This document shows positions 48,260 through 58,986 of a stretch of 64,000 nucleotides of DNA, piece after piece (the first letter of the stretch is position 1; every line of letters starts with the position of its first letter). A program made the translations under genes and the position numbers. The notes under the pieces are model-generated. The model did not search any database. It saw only the letters and a list, made by a program, of their open reading frames with translations, and had not been told where the DNA came from. Source of the stretch: Paracyclopina nana (lineage: Eukaryota; Arthropoda; Copepoda; Cyclopoida; Cyclopettidae); the NCBI GenBank assembly GCA_019096065.1, contig JAGUCH010000002.1, positions 9,622,501 to 9,686,500 of the forward strand. Reading direction: 5' to 3'.

Positions 48260-49027
48260 ATGGGAAGGTTTGTCTCGGTGACACCTCTTGGTATAGGTCA
48301 AAATGCAGACAAAGTCTACAGCGGATCGTTTTCCATTTCCAACAAGACTGATCGTGAAGTCCTCTACAAAGTGCGGACTTCAGTCGACTCCAAACCTAAC
48401 CTGATGGTGAAGCCCAACATGGGATTGTTGATGCCCTATAGCAAGACCAGCGTTGCCATCAATATTCGCGGTGAGTCCCAAGCTCACATTCGGATCACAA
48501 CCGCCATTTTTCCAAGAGAATTATTTCACAAGAACGAAATCGGCATCGGAAATTTTAACCAGGCCTGGGCTTTTCTCGACACTCCTGATGTTGATAATGA
48601 CATTATCAAATTCAAAATCAATGAGAACGGACAACCCAAATTCAAGATTTGCTTGAAAAATGGCGCGGAATCGTCTCCCAACGTCTCATTGAAGAAGCCT
48701 TGCAAGAACAATGATGACCTAACCAAGTTGATCCAGTCGGAGGACGTTAACGACCTTCCTAATATGCTGCAAGCTGCAATTGATCAAATTAGCGAGCTTG
48801 AACAAATCAAAGCTAGCCAAAATGAGGAGATAGAGAGGCTTAACAGGGCCAACGAGAGCCTTAAAAGAATTACCGGACCTTTGACTGAACCCAATAACAA
48901 TGAGGGCGATTTTCTTGAGCGAAGGAACGACTTGGCTCCCATCTATCAGTCAATTTTGCTTGCTTCAGCTGGAATCATCGTTTTAAATTACTTGTTTGGC
49001 ATGTTCATTCCATTGATCTATCCTTAA
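48260..49027 (+). CDS. Intronless VAP-like MSP-domain membrane protein
   Basis: Single exon, 255 residues. The arrangement is that of VAMP-associated proteins (VAP-A/B): an MSP domain (about 1-110; 'SGSFSISNKTDREVLYKVRTS' region, 'LMVKPNMGLLMPYSKTSVAI'), a coiled coil (about 168-210, 'DQISELEQIKASQNEEIERL'), and a C-terminal membrane anchor (about 232-252, 'SILLASAGIIVLNYLFGMFI'). VAPs sit in the ER membrane and bind FFAT motifs of lipid-transfer proteins. The FFAT-contact strand with K-x-M in VAPs reads 'QAHIRITTAIFP' here, so these residues seem changed. Lack of introns suggests a retrocopy that has diverged. The frame is intact and AATAAA follows at 49117. Confidence 0.8.
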   Translation: MGRFVSVTPLGIGQNADKVYSGSFSISNKTDREVLYKVRTSVDSKPNLMVKPNMGLLMPYSKTSVAINIRGESQAHIRITTAIFPRELFHKNEIGIGNFNQAWAFLDTPDVDNDIIKFKINENGQPKFKICLKNGAESSPNVSLKKPCKNNDDLTKLIQSEDVNDLPNMLQAAIDQISELEQIKASQNEEIERLNRANESLKRITGPLTEPNNNEGDFLERRNDLAPIYQSILLASAGIIVLNYLFGMFIPLIYP

Positions 49028-50496
49028 TTTGTTTTGACCTCTTGCAGCATAAAATAGTGCAATTAACCAGTTTCAGCTCGTATGTAACGATACCCCAACA
49101 AAAACTTTTCTTTAGAAATAAAAAAGAATATCGCAGTGTAGAAAAAAGTCGAACGCCGATCTGCTTATTGTCTTGAATCAACTAGAGGTTGAGGGCGCAT
49201 AAGATGACTCTTTTAAGAGTGGCTGTTCAAACTTCTTATGGCTAAATATGTAGGTTACTCTTCGTTGGCTACTCCTATTCATTAATGGTTGAGATGCAAT
49301 CAAAATCATTATATCAATAGACAAAATGTAGCGGAGCATTGCCGTGGAAAACTTGCTTTCGTGAATCTGATTCTTCTTATGAATCACGCTGGCACAAGTA
49401 CACACACACTCTTAACCTCCCATAAAGTTTTCCACTTTCACTGAATCAAGCTTATTTAAACTTTTCTCATTCTATTTAATTTCCAATAAGCTTACGCAAT
49501 GTGATTTTCAGAAAAATGATTTGATTTTCAACAAGCTTAGGTCACTTTAGATAAAATAATGTGATTTTCAATAAAATGATTTTTGATTTTTTATAATTCC
49601 ATGTGAATGGGCTGTCCTAAAAAATAAAATAACGTCATTCGGCTTTCGAGTCGTATTTCTACAGATTTTTCTATACCGTCTGACCGTTCAAAATTGGACG
49701 GTGCGGGAATCAAAAGTTTGTGTTATGAATTCATGAATTTTGAGGCTCAATGGTTATCGTTGGAAAGCTTTTATTATTGAGAATTCCGCGTGACCGCAAA
49801 AAAAAAAATTATGCATCAGTTTTCTCATGACAATTTTCTGGGTTGCCTTGGGAAAATAAAATTTTCCCGGCCACGGTGATTCAAAAAGCCGTTTTCACGC
49901 GCATAAGAAATTCCGCCAAATCGTCAAAATCTCATTTTGCCACCAACTTTCAGCTTCTTTTTGGGAGAACTTCTTAGCCATGAAAATAGCTCAAATTAGT
50001 GAGAATTCGTAGAAAAAGGTTGAAATTCATCTTTAAAATGAAAATTTGTCAGTAACAGTTTCCATGAGGGTAAACAGTAGAACAGCCAATTTTGCCTACT
50101 TTCAGGATTCTATAACTTTTGTTTGACATCGAATGACATTTAGCTATTATGGCTATGGTCAAGATGCTATGGTGACAATTTGACCCCATTTAATGATTAT
50201 TCAGCAAAATTGGCTGCGGAAATGTGCGGAATTAGGAGCTCTGAATACTGTATATTAGGACTTAATTTTTATACTTAATTTTGTACCTTAAAAGACCCAA
50301 AAAACCAAGAAGATGGTCAGGTTTTTAAATGAATCTTGCTTTGCTGGCTCCTAATCAGAAAAGTTTGCTCGGGTTACTTTTCGAAACTTTTTGGTAAACG
50401 CAGAACGTAAACAACTTTGGACCAGACTCACCAGAGAAGTCTCTGCTTTGGACTTGAAGACTGAAACCGTCGTGAAAGCTACAGTTTACAGCAAAA
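49028..50496. other. Spacer with dispersed repeat
   Basis: About 1.4 kb. 49440-49590 has short AT-rich local repeats of TGATTTTCAATAAAATGATT type. 49880-49925 is a loose member of the CGCGCACG repeat family, and the following 300 bases resemble the interior of the 43637-44102 element. No gene seen. Confidence 0.5.
49117..49122 (+). terminator. Poly(A) signal of VAP-like gene
   Basis: AATAAA 90 bases after the stop codon. Confidence 0.6.
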
Positions 50497-52427
50497 ATGG
50501 GGGATATTGAAAGCTTTCAAAATCAGCTCCAAATGGTTGTGGACCTTCGGTCCAAAACCATGGACGCTCTGAAGGCCACCTCTGAGGGCGCTAGCGTAAA
50601 ACATGGCCCTGAGTCAGAGGGCAAAGAAAAGAAGTTTTTATCAGAACTGAAACTGACGCTCGACACAGTGAATTCGCATGTCAAGTAGGTTTTAAGTTAT
50701 TGATACTATTATCGGCGTAACAAAAGATTATCTTTAAGGGACCTAGAGGCCAAGGCAAACTCTCAGCAACCTAATATCGGCTCACTGCCTTTGGGACATA
50801 GTGTTTATTTGAGCCTGGATGCTGCTCCTGAATCAACTTCCTTGTACAATTCGTTGGTGACAAGCTATCAGTGGCTCGATAAAACTAGAGATTACTCGGC
50901 TGGGGCTACAGCTTTGCTTACTCAGAACAGCTTGATGAGATCTTATCTCAAAGTGACTCGAAGCCGGAGAAGACCACCCAACACAAGCCATCTGTCGTCG
51001 CCCAAGTAAGATTGATATTTTTCTTCTGATGTCTTCATTTTAGATATAACTTGATTTCAGTTTCACCAATATTGTTCGAACAAAACTTTTATTTGCTTGA
51101 TAAACCGGTGAGAATTCTTGAATTCTTCCGTAAGGGATCTTCTAAATTTCCCGCTACTCGCAACATGAACAATATGCTCACGTAACAAACCCCTAAAAGT
51201 GTATGAAGCTCAATAAGTCACCCATATTTTTCAAAAAGGCTGCATTTTCATTTCATAATATCTTCCTTATGTTCGAGTCAATTCAAGCGAGAAAAGTCAT
51301 GGCATACGAAAAAAAAAAGATTTTTTAAAATTGAGTGCTTTGTAATGGATGAATTTCTAATATAAAAATCTAATGCAATAAGCTAAATCATGTTAATGTT
51401 CCTCATTTTCTTGCTTTGGTTTCTGTATTAATTGCCACTGTTAGCCAAATCCAGATTTTATTATCTTTAATCAATTTTGGCGGACTAAAAAAACTCTGCC
51501 TTTGGTTATGCTATGAATGTGTTTAGGCCTTGCTAGCAAAAAAACACGAATTATCGAGTTGGTTGGCTAGTGCAAAATTATGTGTGGTTAGCCCCTCAGT
51601 TTTCCGGTTACGTGCACAAACAGGGAAAAGTTTGGGAGAGCTTTTACTCTAAGAGCTTTACTTTGTCGGTGTGCATTAATTACATTCTCGAGTTTAAATA
51701 GATATTTTGCTTTTTATTTTCATAAATATGTATCTACATTTTACTAAGGTTTTTTGGGGGGATAACATTAATTTTCCTCATTTATGTATATGAGTTTCAA
51801 ATGCTGCTTAGATTATTATGGTAATGTTTTTTTTTTGCAGAGTTGTGGACACCGCAATAGCTAACATTAGTCGGCTGTTCAATGACATGAACTTTCACGT
51901 GGTGAGGCCTAATGGCAGCCAGTACAAAGCCATATGGCACATCACCCTTTCTCGAATACTAAGGGCTGTCATCGTTCTCAAAGGACTCGTTATTGAATGG
52001 GTCGTGGTGAGAGGGTTCAATGAAGAAGGCACTGGAGACTCGGAGGCCGATGTTTGGCGCGAATCTGATTATCAAGTATTCAGAAAAATCACTGACAATG
52101 CCAACGCAGCAATGCTCAATTTCCATTCTCCGGTTTACCCGGAGTTTGGGCTGAAGTCCTTCATTGTGAGTTATTTTCTTAGAGCGCTATGAATCTCAAA
52201 TTGATGACATTTTTTCATATTTTTTTCAGACTTACCTCCACAGTTTCAAGTCGCTCTTCTCCGATAAGTAAGATCCCTGAAATTTACACCATCAATTCAT
52301 ATAGTAATTAATATGTGCATGTTGTTTCAGGTGTCGCAAATGTGGTTACCACCTTCATAACAACTTGCCACCAACATGGAGAGAATTCAAGACTCTCGAA
52401 CCCTACCACGTGGATTGTCGGCCTTAA
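50497..52427 (+). CDS. MED27: Mediator complex subunit 27
   Basis: Exons 50497-50684, 50739-51005, 51841-52165, 52230-52267, 52331-52427; 304 residues (human 311). The joins keep frame throughout. The N-terminal half is helical; the C-terminal half carries the family hallmarks 'VVRPNGS', 'WRESDYQVFRKITDNANAAML', and the zinc-ribbon-like end 'CRKCGYHLHNNLPPTWREF' followed by 'KTLEPYHVDC', with four cysteines/histidines as in human MED27. It belongs to the upper tail of Mediator and connects transcription factors with RNA polymerase II. Intron 2 is 835 bases, the others 54-63. The ATG context is aaaATGG. Confidence 0.93.
51006..51840 (+). other. MED27 intron 2 (835 bases)
   Basis: AT-rich; acceptor has a nine-T run before gcag. 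No repeat or nested gene recognised. Confidence 0.7.
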
Positions 52428-52761
52428 CGTACGTATATCATGAAAATGCTATTTGCAAAATGCCTTGTTTATTAAAGCTTGATAGTGGTTTTACATCAAT
52501 CTATAGTAAAGAGCAACTACAATATTGCAAATTGTAAATAATTTTTAGTACCTTTTTTATGTCCATCAAAGATGTCAAGAGCTCTGGTGGAAATATTACC
52601 ATTTTTCCCTGCGTTAATAGCAATACTAGAAATGCATTATAAAAACCTTATACATGTAGGTAGTATACGAAGTAGAAGACTTTAGTACAACATTGCCAAA
52701 GTGAAAATATGTACAAAATCGTCGTGGCAGCGGTGGATAGATTTCATGCAAATCTGGCAGT
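52428..52761. other. Convergent 3' region MED27 / MRL gene
   Basis: 334 bases between two stop codons. TTTATTAAA at 52466 offers a poly(A) signal to both strands (AATAAA in reverse, ATTAAA forward), so the 3' ends may overlap. Confidence 0.45.
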
Positions 52762-54923
52762 TCACGGTGACAAATAGGTCGCATTACTTCGCCTCGGTGG
52801 AGGTGGGGGGCACTTTCTCGCGGCTGCTGCTGTTGCCGAGGTCGTTGTCGTGGCAGCCGCAGTTGCAGCCTGGATGACTTGCAATCGCTGTTGCGCCTCA
52901 ACCTCTTCGGGAGAAAAGCAATTAGGAACAGTTCGACCGTTATACAGCCTCGGTCGTGGTCCAACATCCATACCGGAGCTACTGCTAGCTGTTGATGTGG
53001 TTGGTGAGCAATGGCGTAGGGACTCTAGGACCCAATTGGAAACGTCCTGCTCCTTGCAGGCGTCCCCCTCAGACTTTTGTTCATCGGCAGGCTCCAAATC
53101 CTCACGTCCTTTCAGCGGCTCCCACTGGCTGTCCTCGATGCTGTGCACGTACTCGCTAAAAGTAATTTTTCTCGTCCTCTTCAGAACGGCCTCGCCTCCT
53201 CCGGCTCCAGCATTATTGTTATTGTAATTATGCGTCAATAGGGACCGAAGGTCGGGAGGCGGCTGGCTGGGGAGCTGCTGCAGCAGGCTCATTTGGTTGA
53301 CACCATTGGCGAGGTGATCACTGGCTACTTCGTGACCATTGTTGTGGAATACGGTCCTCAGGATTCCGCATGGGTACAGCTCTTCACGCACGGCCATGCT
53401 TCTAGGACTGGACAATGCCTCCAACTCCATGGGAGGAGGAGGTAGAGGCATGTGAGTGGCCTCCGTTGGGGTGACGTCATTGGCCTCGCAGGCTGGCGGC
53501 GGAGGTAGCGGAAGATTGCACACTGCTTCGTCAGACATCCTGCTCATTTGCGGTTGTTGTTGAGGCTTCCTTTTGATGGTACCCCCATCGGGATAGTCCA
53601 CATCAAAGCCATTCTCCTCATCAGCCTCGCTGACACAACCGCTGCTGACGCTACAGTCTCCGTTGCTTGTGATCGACTCGCTTCTTGAGAGGACAGCAGC
53701 ATTGGACGAGGAGGCTGCTTGTGATGATGGCACGGGTACTCCTAGCTGGGTGTTGTAGTTGTCCACAAGCTGCTGGGGTGGCCCCAGGGTCAGCCGGAGC
53801 ATGCTGTACCATCCCCACTTGATGAACTCGTTCTCTGCGCAAAGGTATCGAATATGGGCTTTCTTTTCTTGAACTTCGGGGGGTTTGAGAGCGAAGCAAA
53901 AATCTGTGGGCGCCTTGTGCTTCCTCTTCCACCCGAGTCCGTTGAAGACGCGCACGGTGGCCAAGCTGGCCACGCAGTGGACATCGTGAACGCTTCCTTT
54001 CTTGCTTTTGGTCGTTTGGAACAGGTTGCCGTCCCTGAGGATGAAGTGGAATTTCTTCCACGATTTTTTGCCCTCGGCTTTCAGCCACAAAGGCCCTTCC
54101 AGTTGTGTGGTCGAGGCCTCGCTCACGTTGTCGATGCACCTTTGGAGCAATGACTGGCGATCCCTAGGGTCCCAGGGGGACTGCATCACAGATTCCGTAG
54201 TGGCTTTGTCATAGGGGTCGAGTAGGTAGCGCTCCGGCCTCCGGAAGAGGTCGTACTTCTCTGGCCTCTGCGCGAATATGAGCCTGTTGGAGGTCTGTGG
54301 TTTCCAGCAGGACACGACTCTGAGCAGCTTTTCGTCGTCCTCCAAGCACCGTTCCATGCAGAGGTCTGGCAGCCGTTCCACGAGGCCCCATTTCACGTGG
54401 CAGTCCACGCAGCTCTTCTCGGCCATCAGCTTCAGGGCCCCGCCCACCGTCATGCCTGGCTCGACGAGGATGGACTCTTTGGTGGAGCCGTCGGCGCAGT
54501 AGATGTCGACGAGGACTTTTTTCGGGACATTCGGATGCGCCTACACATAGCATACATATTAGCTACGCGGCAAATGCATTCAATTCAATTATGGCTGCTG
54601 ACACGAATGAATTGGTGATGATGAGGGCCTTAAACGGGGCCTTACCAGTCCTCCGTCCAGCAACTAGATATTGATTGGCTGGTCGTGAGAAGAGGCAAGG
54701 CCGCGTACAAGCCATTCGGTTTTTTCTGCGCATAATGAGGAATAATTATAATGTCTTGTGGTCTCACCAGTGATCTAGATCCGTTGGTTGATGCTGAGGA
54801 GGTGGAACTCTCGTTGCTGCCAGACAGCATGGAAGAGGCGTCGTCCGAAAAGGCCGAGTCCGTGTCCACGGGACTGTCTCCAGGATTTACGGGGCGTTGC
54901 TGGGGCTTTGACAGGAACCTCAT
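52762..54923 (-). CDS. MRL family adaptor (MIG-10/RIAM/lamellipodin, fly pico)
   Basis: Exons 54768-54923 and 52762-54540; 644 residues. Exon 1 ends at donor CTG|GTGAGA in phase 0, which fits the phase 0 entry at 54540 (reading on past it would break the frame). A Ser-rich N-terminus is followed by a Ras-association domain (about 60-150; 'VDIYCADGSTKES', 'CHVKWGLVERLPDLCMER', 'NRLIFAQRPEKYDLF'), a PH domain (about 198-306; 'GPLWLKAEGKKSWKKFHFIL', 'DFCFALKPP'), then a tail with proline clusters ('LPLPPPPA', 'MPLPPPPM', 'CPPPPPRR') for Ena/VASP EVH1 or profilin/SH3 binding. There is no SH2 domain, which separates it from Grb7/10/14. MRL proteins couple Rap/Ras GTPases to actin assembly. An in-frame start at 55127 would add 68 residues; a TATA-like site at 54981-54988 favours the shorter form. 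Confidence 0.82.
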
Positions 54924-54980
54924 GATGACTGAATTGCTAGCTGCTCGGTAATCGAGAACAATTGACTCGCATGGCCCGGA

Positions 54981-54988
54981 TATATAAG
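54981..54988 (-). promoter_or_regulatory. TATA-like box of the MRL gene
   Basis: On the minus strand TTATATAT, then an Inr-like TCAATT with its A near 54963, and the ATG at 54923. Spacing TATA to Inr is a little short. Confidence 0.4.
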
Positions 54989-55727
54989 TGTAGTACACTA
55001 TGACTTCTACGAGGCGATGGCGGCGGCCATGTCGACTATCCTCTACGTACTGCTGCAGTGGCTCAAAATCGAGGTCCAATCGAGGCTGCGGAGGATGGTA
55101 GAGAGCCAGCCGGAGCAGCTGAGCCAACCCTACCCGGAGAGCCCAAGTCGGTGGTGCGCTGGCTTTCTCCCTGGTTATTCGCTAGTGGTTCTATATATGG
55201 GTCCGCCAGCTATACTGCACGTAGAAGCACACACATCTAGCTTGCTTGCCCGACCCTCACCAGCATCATCATCATCCCAATCTGGTGATGCCAGCTGCGA
55301 GAGCTCTTAGCCGGCTGCTTTGCGCTACGCATAGCATAGTATGTGCTTCTAAAAAAGAAGGGAGCACGCCGGCTTTCCACTTGATGATAAATGGATGTGC
55401 TCTACTACGCTAAATGATAAAGGGTGCAGAAAAAACTGTCCTTGCTTCGGCGGTACGCATTCTCGGAATGAATCCGCCTCGTGATGACGATATGGGTAAA
55501 GAAAGTCGCAGAAGAAGCATAATAGTATATGTATTGTGCTTTAAAAGCGCGTCGATCGGCACGCAGCTACTATAGTGTAATGTCGTGGGAGGCACACAAA
55601 CGCAGCACGCAGTCTTGGCCTCGCTCTCTCCACGAAAGTTGTTCTTTTGATCAAGAAGAGAAAGCCCCTCGGTAGCAGCAGAAGACTGTTGTAGCTTATA
55701 GCAGGAAAGGCTCCCATTGAAAACATC
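54989..55727. other. Divergent region MRL gene / SETD7
   Basis: About 740 bases. Open frames exist on both strands around 55017-55310 and 54924-55127 but without recognisable domains. Nothing else seen. Confidence 0.4.
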
Positions 55728-58130
55728 ATGCCTGGTCCGAGCCACACGAACGAAAAACTCATCAGCAGCATCATCAACGGCATTTTAACGCTCAACTCGC
55801 CGGAGCCGCAAAATGTCAACGGTGTGGGCAAGAGGCAGCTTGACACCTCCCAACCCTACCCTGACATCTGGGTGAACAATGTGCGCGACGAAGACGACGA
55901 AGACCACGAAGAAGACCAAATCAAGGAGGAACAAGAGTCGACGCCGCCGCTCCTGGTTAATCTTGAGCTGTCACAACAAATTGCAGCGTGGATTCACGCA
56001 GTGCAGGCCCACGGGTTCGCGCCCCACGTCCTCAGAAAGTACTTGAAAGAAGACATCAACGAAGATGACGATGACACTTGGTGGGAGGAGGGGGTGGTCA
56101 GAGTGTTTCAGCCCTACTACGACATTGACAAGGACGACATCGATGAAGTCATCTCGGGCAAGGTCGACAAGGAGGGCAAGCCCGTGGGCAAATGCTGCAT
56201 TCGGCTCAAAAACGGGGACGAGTTAACGGGGACATTTCAGCAGCATATGCAGTTGGCCGGAATGGCCGCGTTGACGGGCTCAAACATGGAAAAACATGGC
56301 TTGATGAGCATCAGAGGCTTCCACAAGGACGGCGTGCTACACGGCCAAGGCAGGGCCACGATTGCCCCCAGGGCCTTGTGGAGCCATATCAAGTGCCCAA
56401 TCAGCATCGAAGGAGTTTTCAACGATGGGTAAGTGAACTTTTGCGAGGGCGTACTTAATTCATGCATACTTGAGCAGACCTTTCCTCCTTATGCTATACT
56501 TCGATATGTGCTGACGCCGAGCTTGTGTGACGTAAACGCGACACTTTTTCAACACAACACCCCCTCATTCATTAGCCGTCATCAGGAGAAAGCCTCTATA
56601 TCTTATTTAGCAGAGATTATTTCTTGTTTTGCTGACCTTCGCCAAATTAATTTGGAAGGAAAGCTGCGTATATACACAGATGTGCTCAAAATGAAACAAA
56701 TTGCGCGCAAGCTAGCTAATATTTATGCTAGCACAAAGCTCATACGCCCATAGCAATCTTATCTTATTCACTGTCCATATTATTATTCGATTCGACTAAA
56801 GGTCATGGAAAGCACTCACTTTAAAAAGCATAGTACTTATGAAAAACAACAAAACGTACGAGCGTATATAGGAAACAGAAGGAAAAATGGAGTTGATCTA
56901 GATTTCTCTCGAAAAAAATGCATGCATAACTAGTGAAAGCCGAAGAATTGGCTATCGTTTTGAATAGCTTCAAGCGATGGGGAATTTTTCTTCTTAAGTC
57001 ACAAAAGAAAACGCGTCATAGCACACATTTTACCAGCTAGGCATAGTACGTTACTATGAAAATTTGAACCCGAAATGCATTTGCAGGCAGAGAAATTTTG
57101 CTGACCCTTCTTGAGAAAAATGATACTTTCTTTGGAAAGGTACCTCGAGGGACCTGTCAAGGGAGCAGACCCCCTCGGAAACCTTATATTCGTGGGCTTC
57201 TACAAAAAAGGCCTTCCCATTGGTCCCGCCTGGCTGGCCAAGGAGGGCCAGGGTTGGATTTACGGCCATGTGAATGAAAAGGGCCGTTTCACTGGTGACA
57301 ACATTGCATACATTTATCCCAACTTGTTCTCCGCCATTGTTGGCCAATTCAAGGACGAGGTTTTGGTGGAAGCGAGAGCCTCGTATGTTTTGAGCGCCGA
57401 CATCGACCCGAAGAGTGATATTTTGAGCCTTAACTTTAAAGCGCCCGAGCCCGATTCTCATGCCTACACCTTCAGCCCTTCCAATGCTCAGTGCATTCCA
57501 TGCGATTGGAAGCTCGAGGACAGCTACGAGCAAGTCACAGTGGTGTGCAAAAGGTCCCACATTGACGGAGCGGGGGACGGCCTTTTTGCCCGCCGTGACC
57601 TTCCACAAGACACAATAGTCTCCTACTACAATGGACTTCGTATTGAGCCCGAGGAAGACTACACCCCAAGCTCGTACAACTACCAAATATACGTCGACTG
57701 GGCCAACACAGATGGGTCAGCTTTCGTAGATATTCCCCTGCAATGCATCGACATCAACAATTTCAAAGCTTCCCTGGCTCACAAAGCAAATCATAGCTTC
57801 ACGCCCAATTGCAAGTTCGTCACTGTTGATCACCCAAGGTAAAAAAAAATTGCTCCGTGTCAAATTTCAGCTTGACTTTGCTGCAATAGGCAATTTTTGA
57901 GTCGATCTGATTTCTGTAAATTGCTTTCAGGTTTGGCTTTATACCGGCTTTAAAGACCCTGAGGGCAATACGCAAAGACGAGGAGCTATTCTCACATTAC
58001 AAGGTAATAGACATTGAGGCTACAACACTTTTGAAATTGTTATTTGATTGAGCATTATTTCTTTCAGTACGATACTGCCTATGCACCGACCTGGTACCAA
58101 GAAGCATGGCAGAGGGCACACCCAGAATAA
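55728..58130 (+). CDS. SETD7: SETD7-like histone/protein lysine methyltransferase
   Basis: Exons 55728-56428, 57140-57838, 57931-58003, 58068-58130; 511 residues (human 366). The C-terminal SET domain follows human SET7/9 closely: 'IDGAGDGLFARRDL' (SAM-binding loop), 'SYYNGLRI', 'SLAHKANHSFTPNC' with the NHS-PN catalytic core, 'HPRFGFI', 'DEELFSHYKYD' with the terminal active-site tyrosine, and 'APTWYQ'. Before it lie MORN-like strands ('GKPVGKCCIRLKNGDELTG', 'GVLHGQGRATI', 'EGPVKGADPLGNLI'). The first 140 residues are an extra, strongly acidic region ('DEDDEDHEED', 'EDINEDDDD') not in the human protein. SETD7 monomethylates H3K4 and non-histone targets. The acceptor of intron 1 (711 bases) at 57139 has a poor pyrimidine tract. 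Confidence 0.88.
56429..57139 (+). other. SETD7 intron 1 (711 bases)
   Basis: Donor gtaagt. An open frame at 56433-56753 has no recognisable content. No repeat noticed. Confidence 0.6.
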
Positions 58131-58986
58131 CCTATCACGCATGAAAAGTCAAGAAATTCTAACCCGTCCGTCCACGATTTACCAATCGCAGAAGATGCAT
58201 TTTTTTCAACTGATCATTTCAATTGCAGGATAACGATTGTGTTTCACAGAAGCATGCTAAACTAACGCTTGTATTGTAGTAGGCAAATCAATATACTAGA
58301 ACACTATGCAAACTTGGCTTGTGAATCTAGCCGTAAATCAGCACTGATGCCTGCCCTTTTCCGACGCATGCGGGGCATTTTTTCTCCAGGAAACTAAATA
58401 CCAAAGTGCTCTAATAGCAGCTCTAACCGCGAAGCGATAAAGTACACTAATTAAAGACGATAGAACATACCATTTTTTTCAAATAGACCGCAACTGTCCA
58501 AAGTTTGCAAGTCTAAGAATGTCCCTAAATAGTACTTCTACCCAAGCTGACTGCTATCATATACACAAATGCTGCTGCTGAATGGGAATGTTGCCCAACT
58601 TTTTTGCACCATAATTGGCGCAAACAGATTTAGTTCTACATATTGCATTGATGCTTAAGCCTACTAACAGATAAAAGCTACTAAGAATTCATTTAAGCCT
58701 TGAAATGCTCGTGCACGCAATAAGAAGCAACCCTAAAAAAGGCAAAAGTTCATGCGTAGCTTTCACACGAAAACTCGCATGTTCAACTCGCACTTTCACG
58801 TAAAAAGAAACAAGTAGATCAAAGAAGGAGGGGAGCAGAAGATCGATCAAAATCGAGCTTCTAGGCTACAAAAGCGTCCTTCGCCCGTGGCTACAAAAAA
58901 ACCGAATTGTAGTCATTCTTGCAGTGAGGGTGTATATGTAATGGCAGACTAAAGGTCGCATGTCAATCAATGTTGTGCTGGATTTG
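58131..58986. other. Convergent spacer SETD7 / ABCH
   Basis: About 860 AT-rich bases holding the two 3' ends. No gene, RNA or repeat recognised. Confidence 0.5.

Noticed and set aside
55017-55310. 97-residue plus-strand ORF upstream of SETD7
   Set aside because: No recognisable content and overlaps the 5' flank of the MRL gene.
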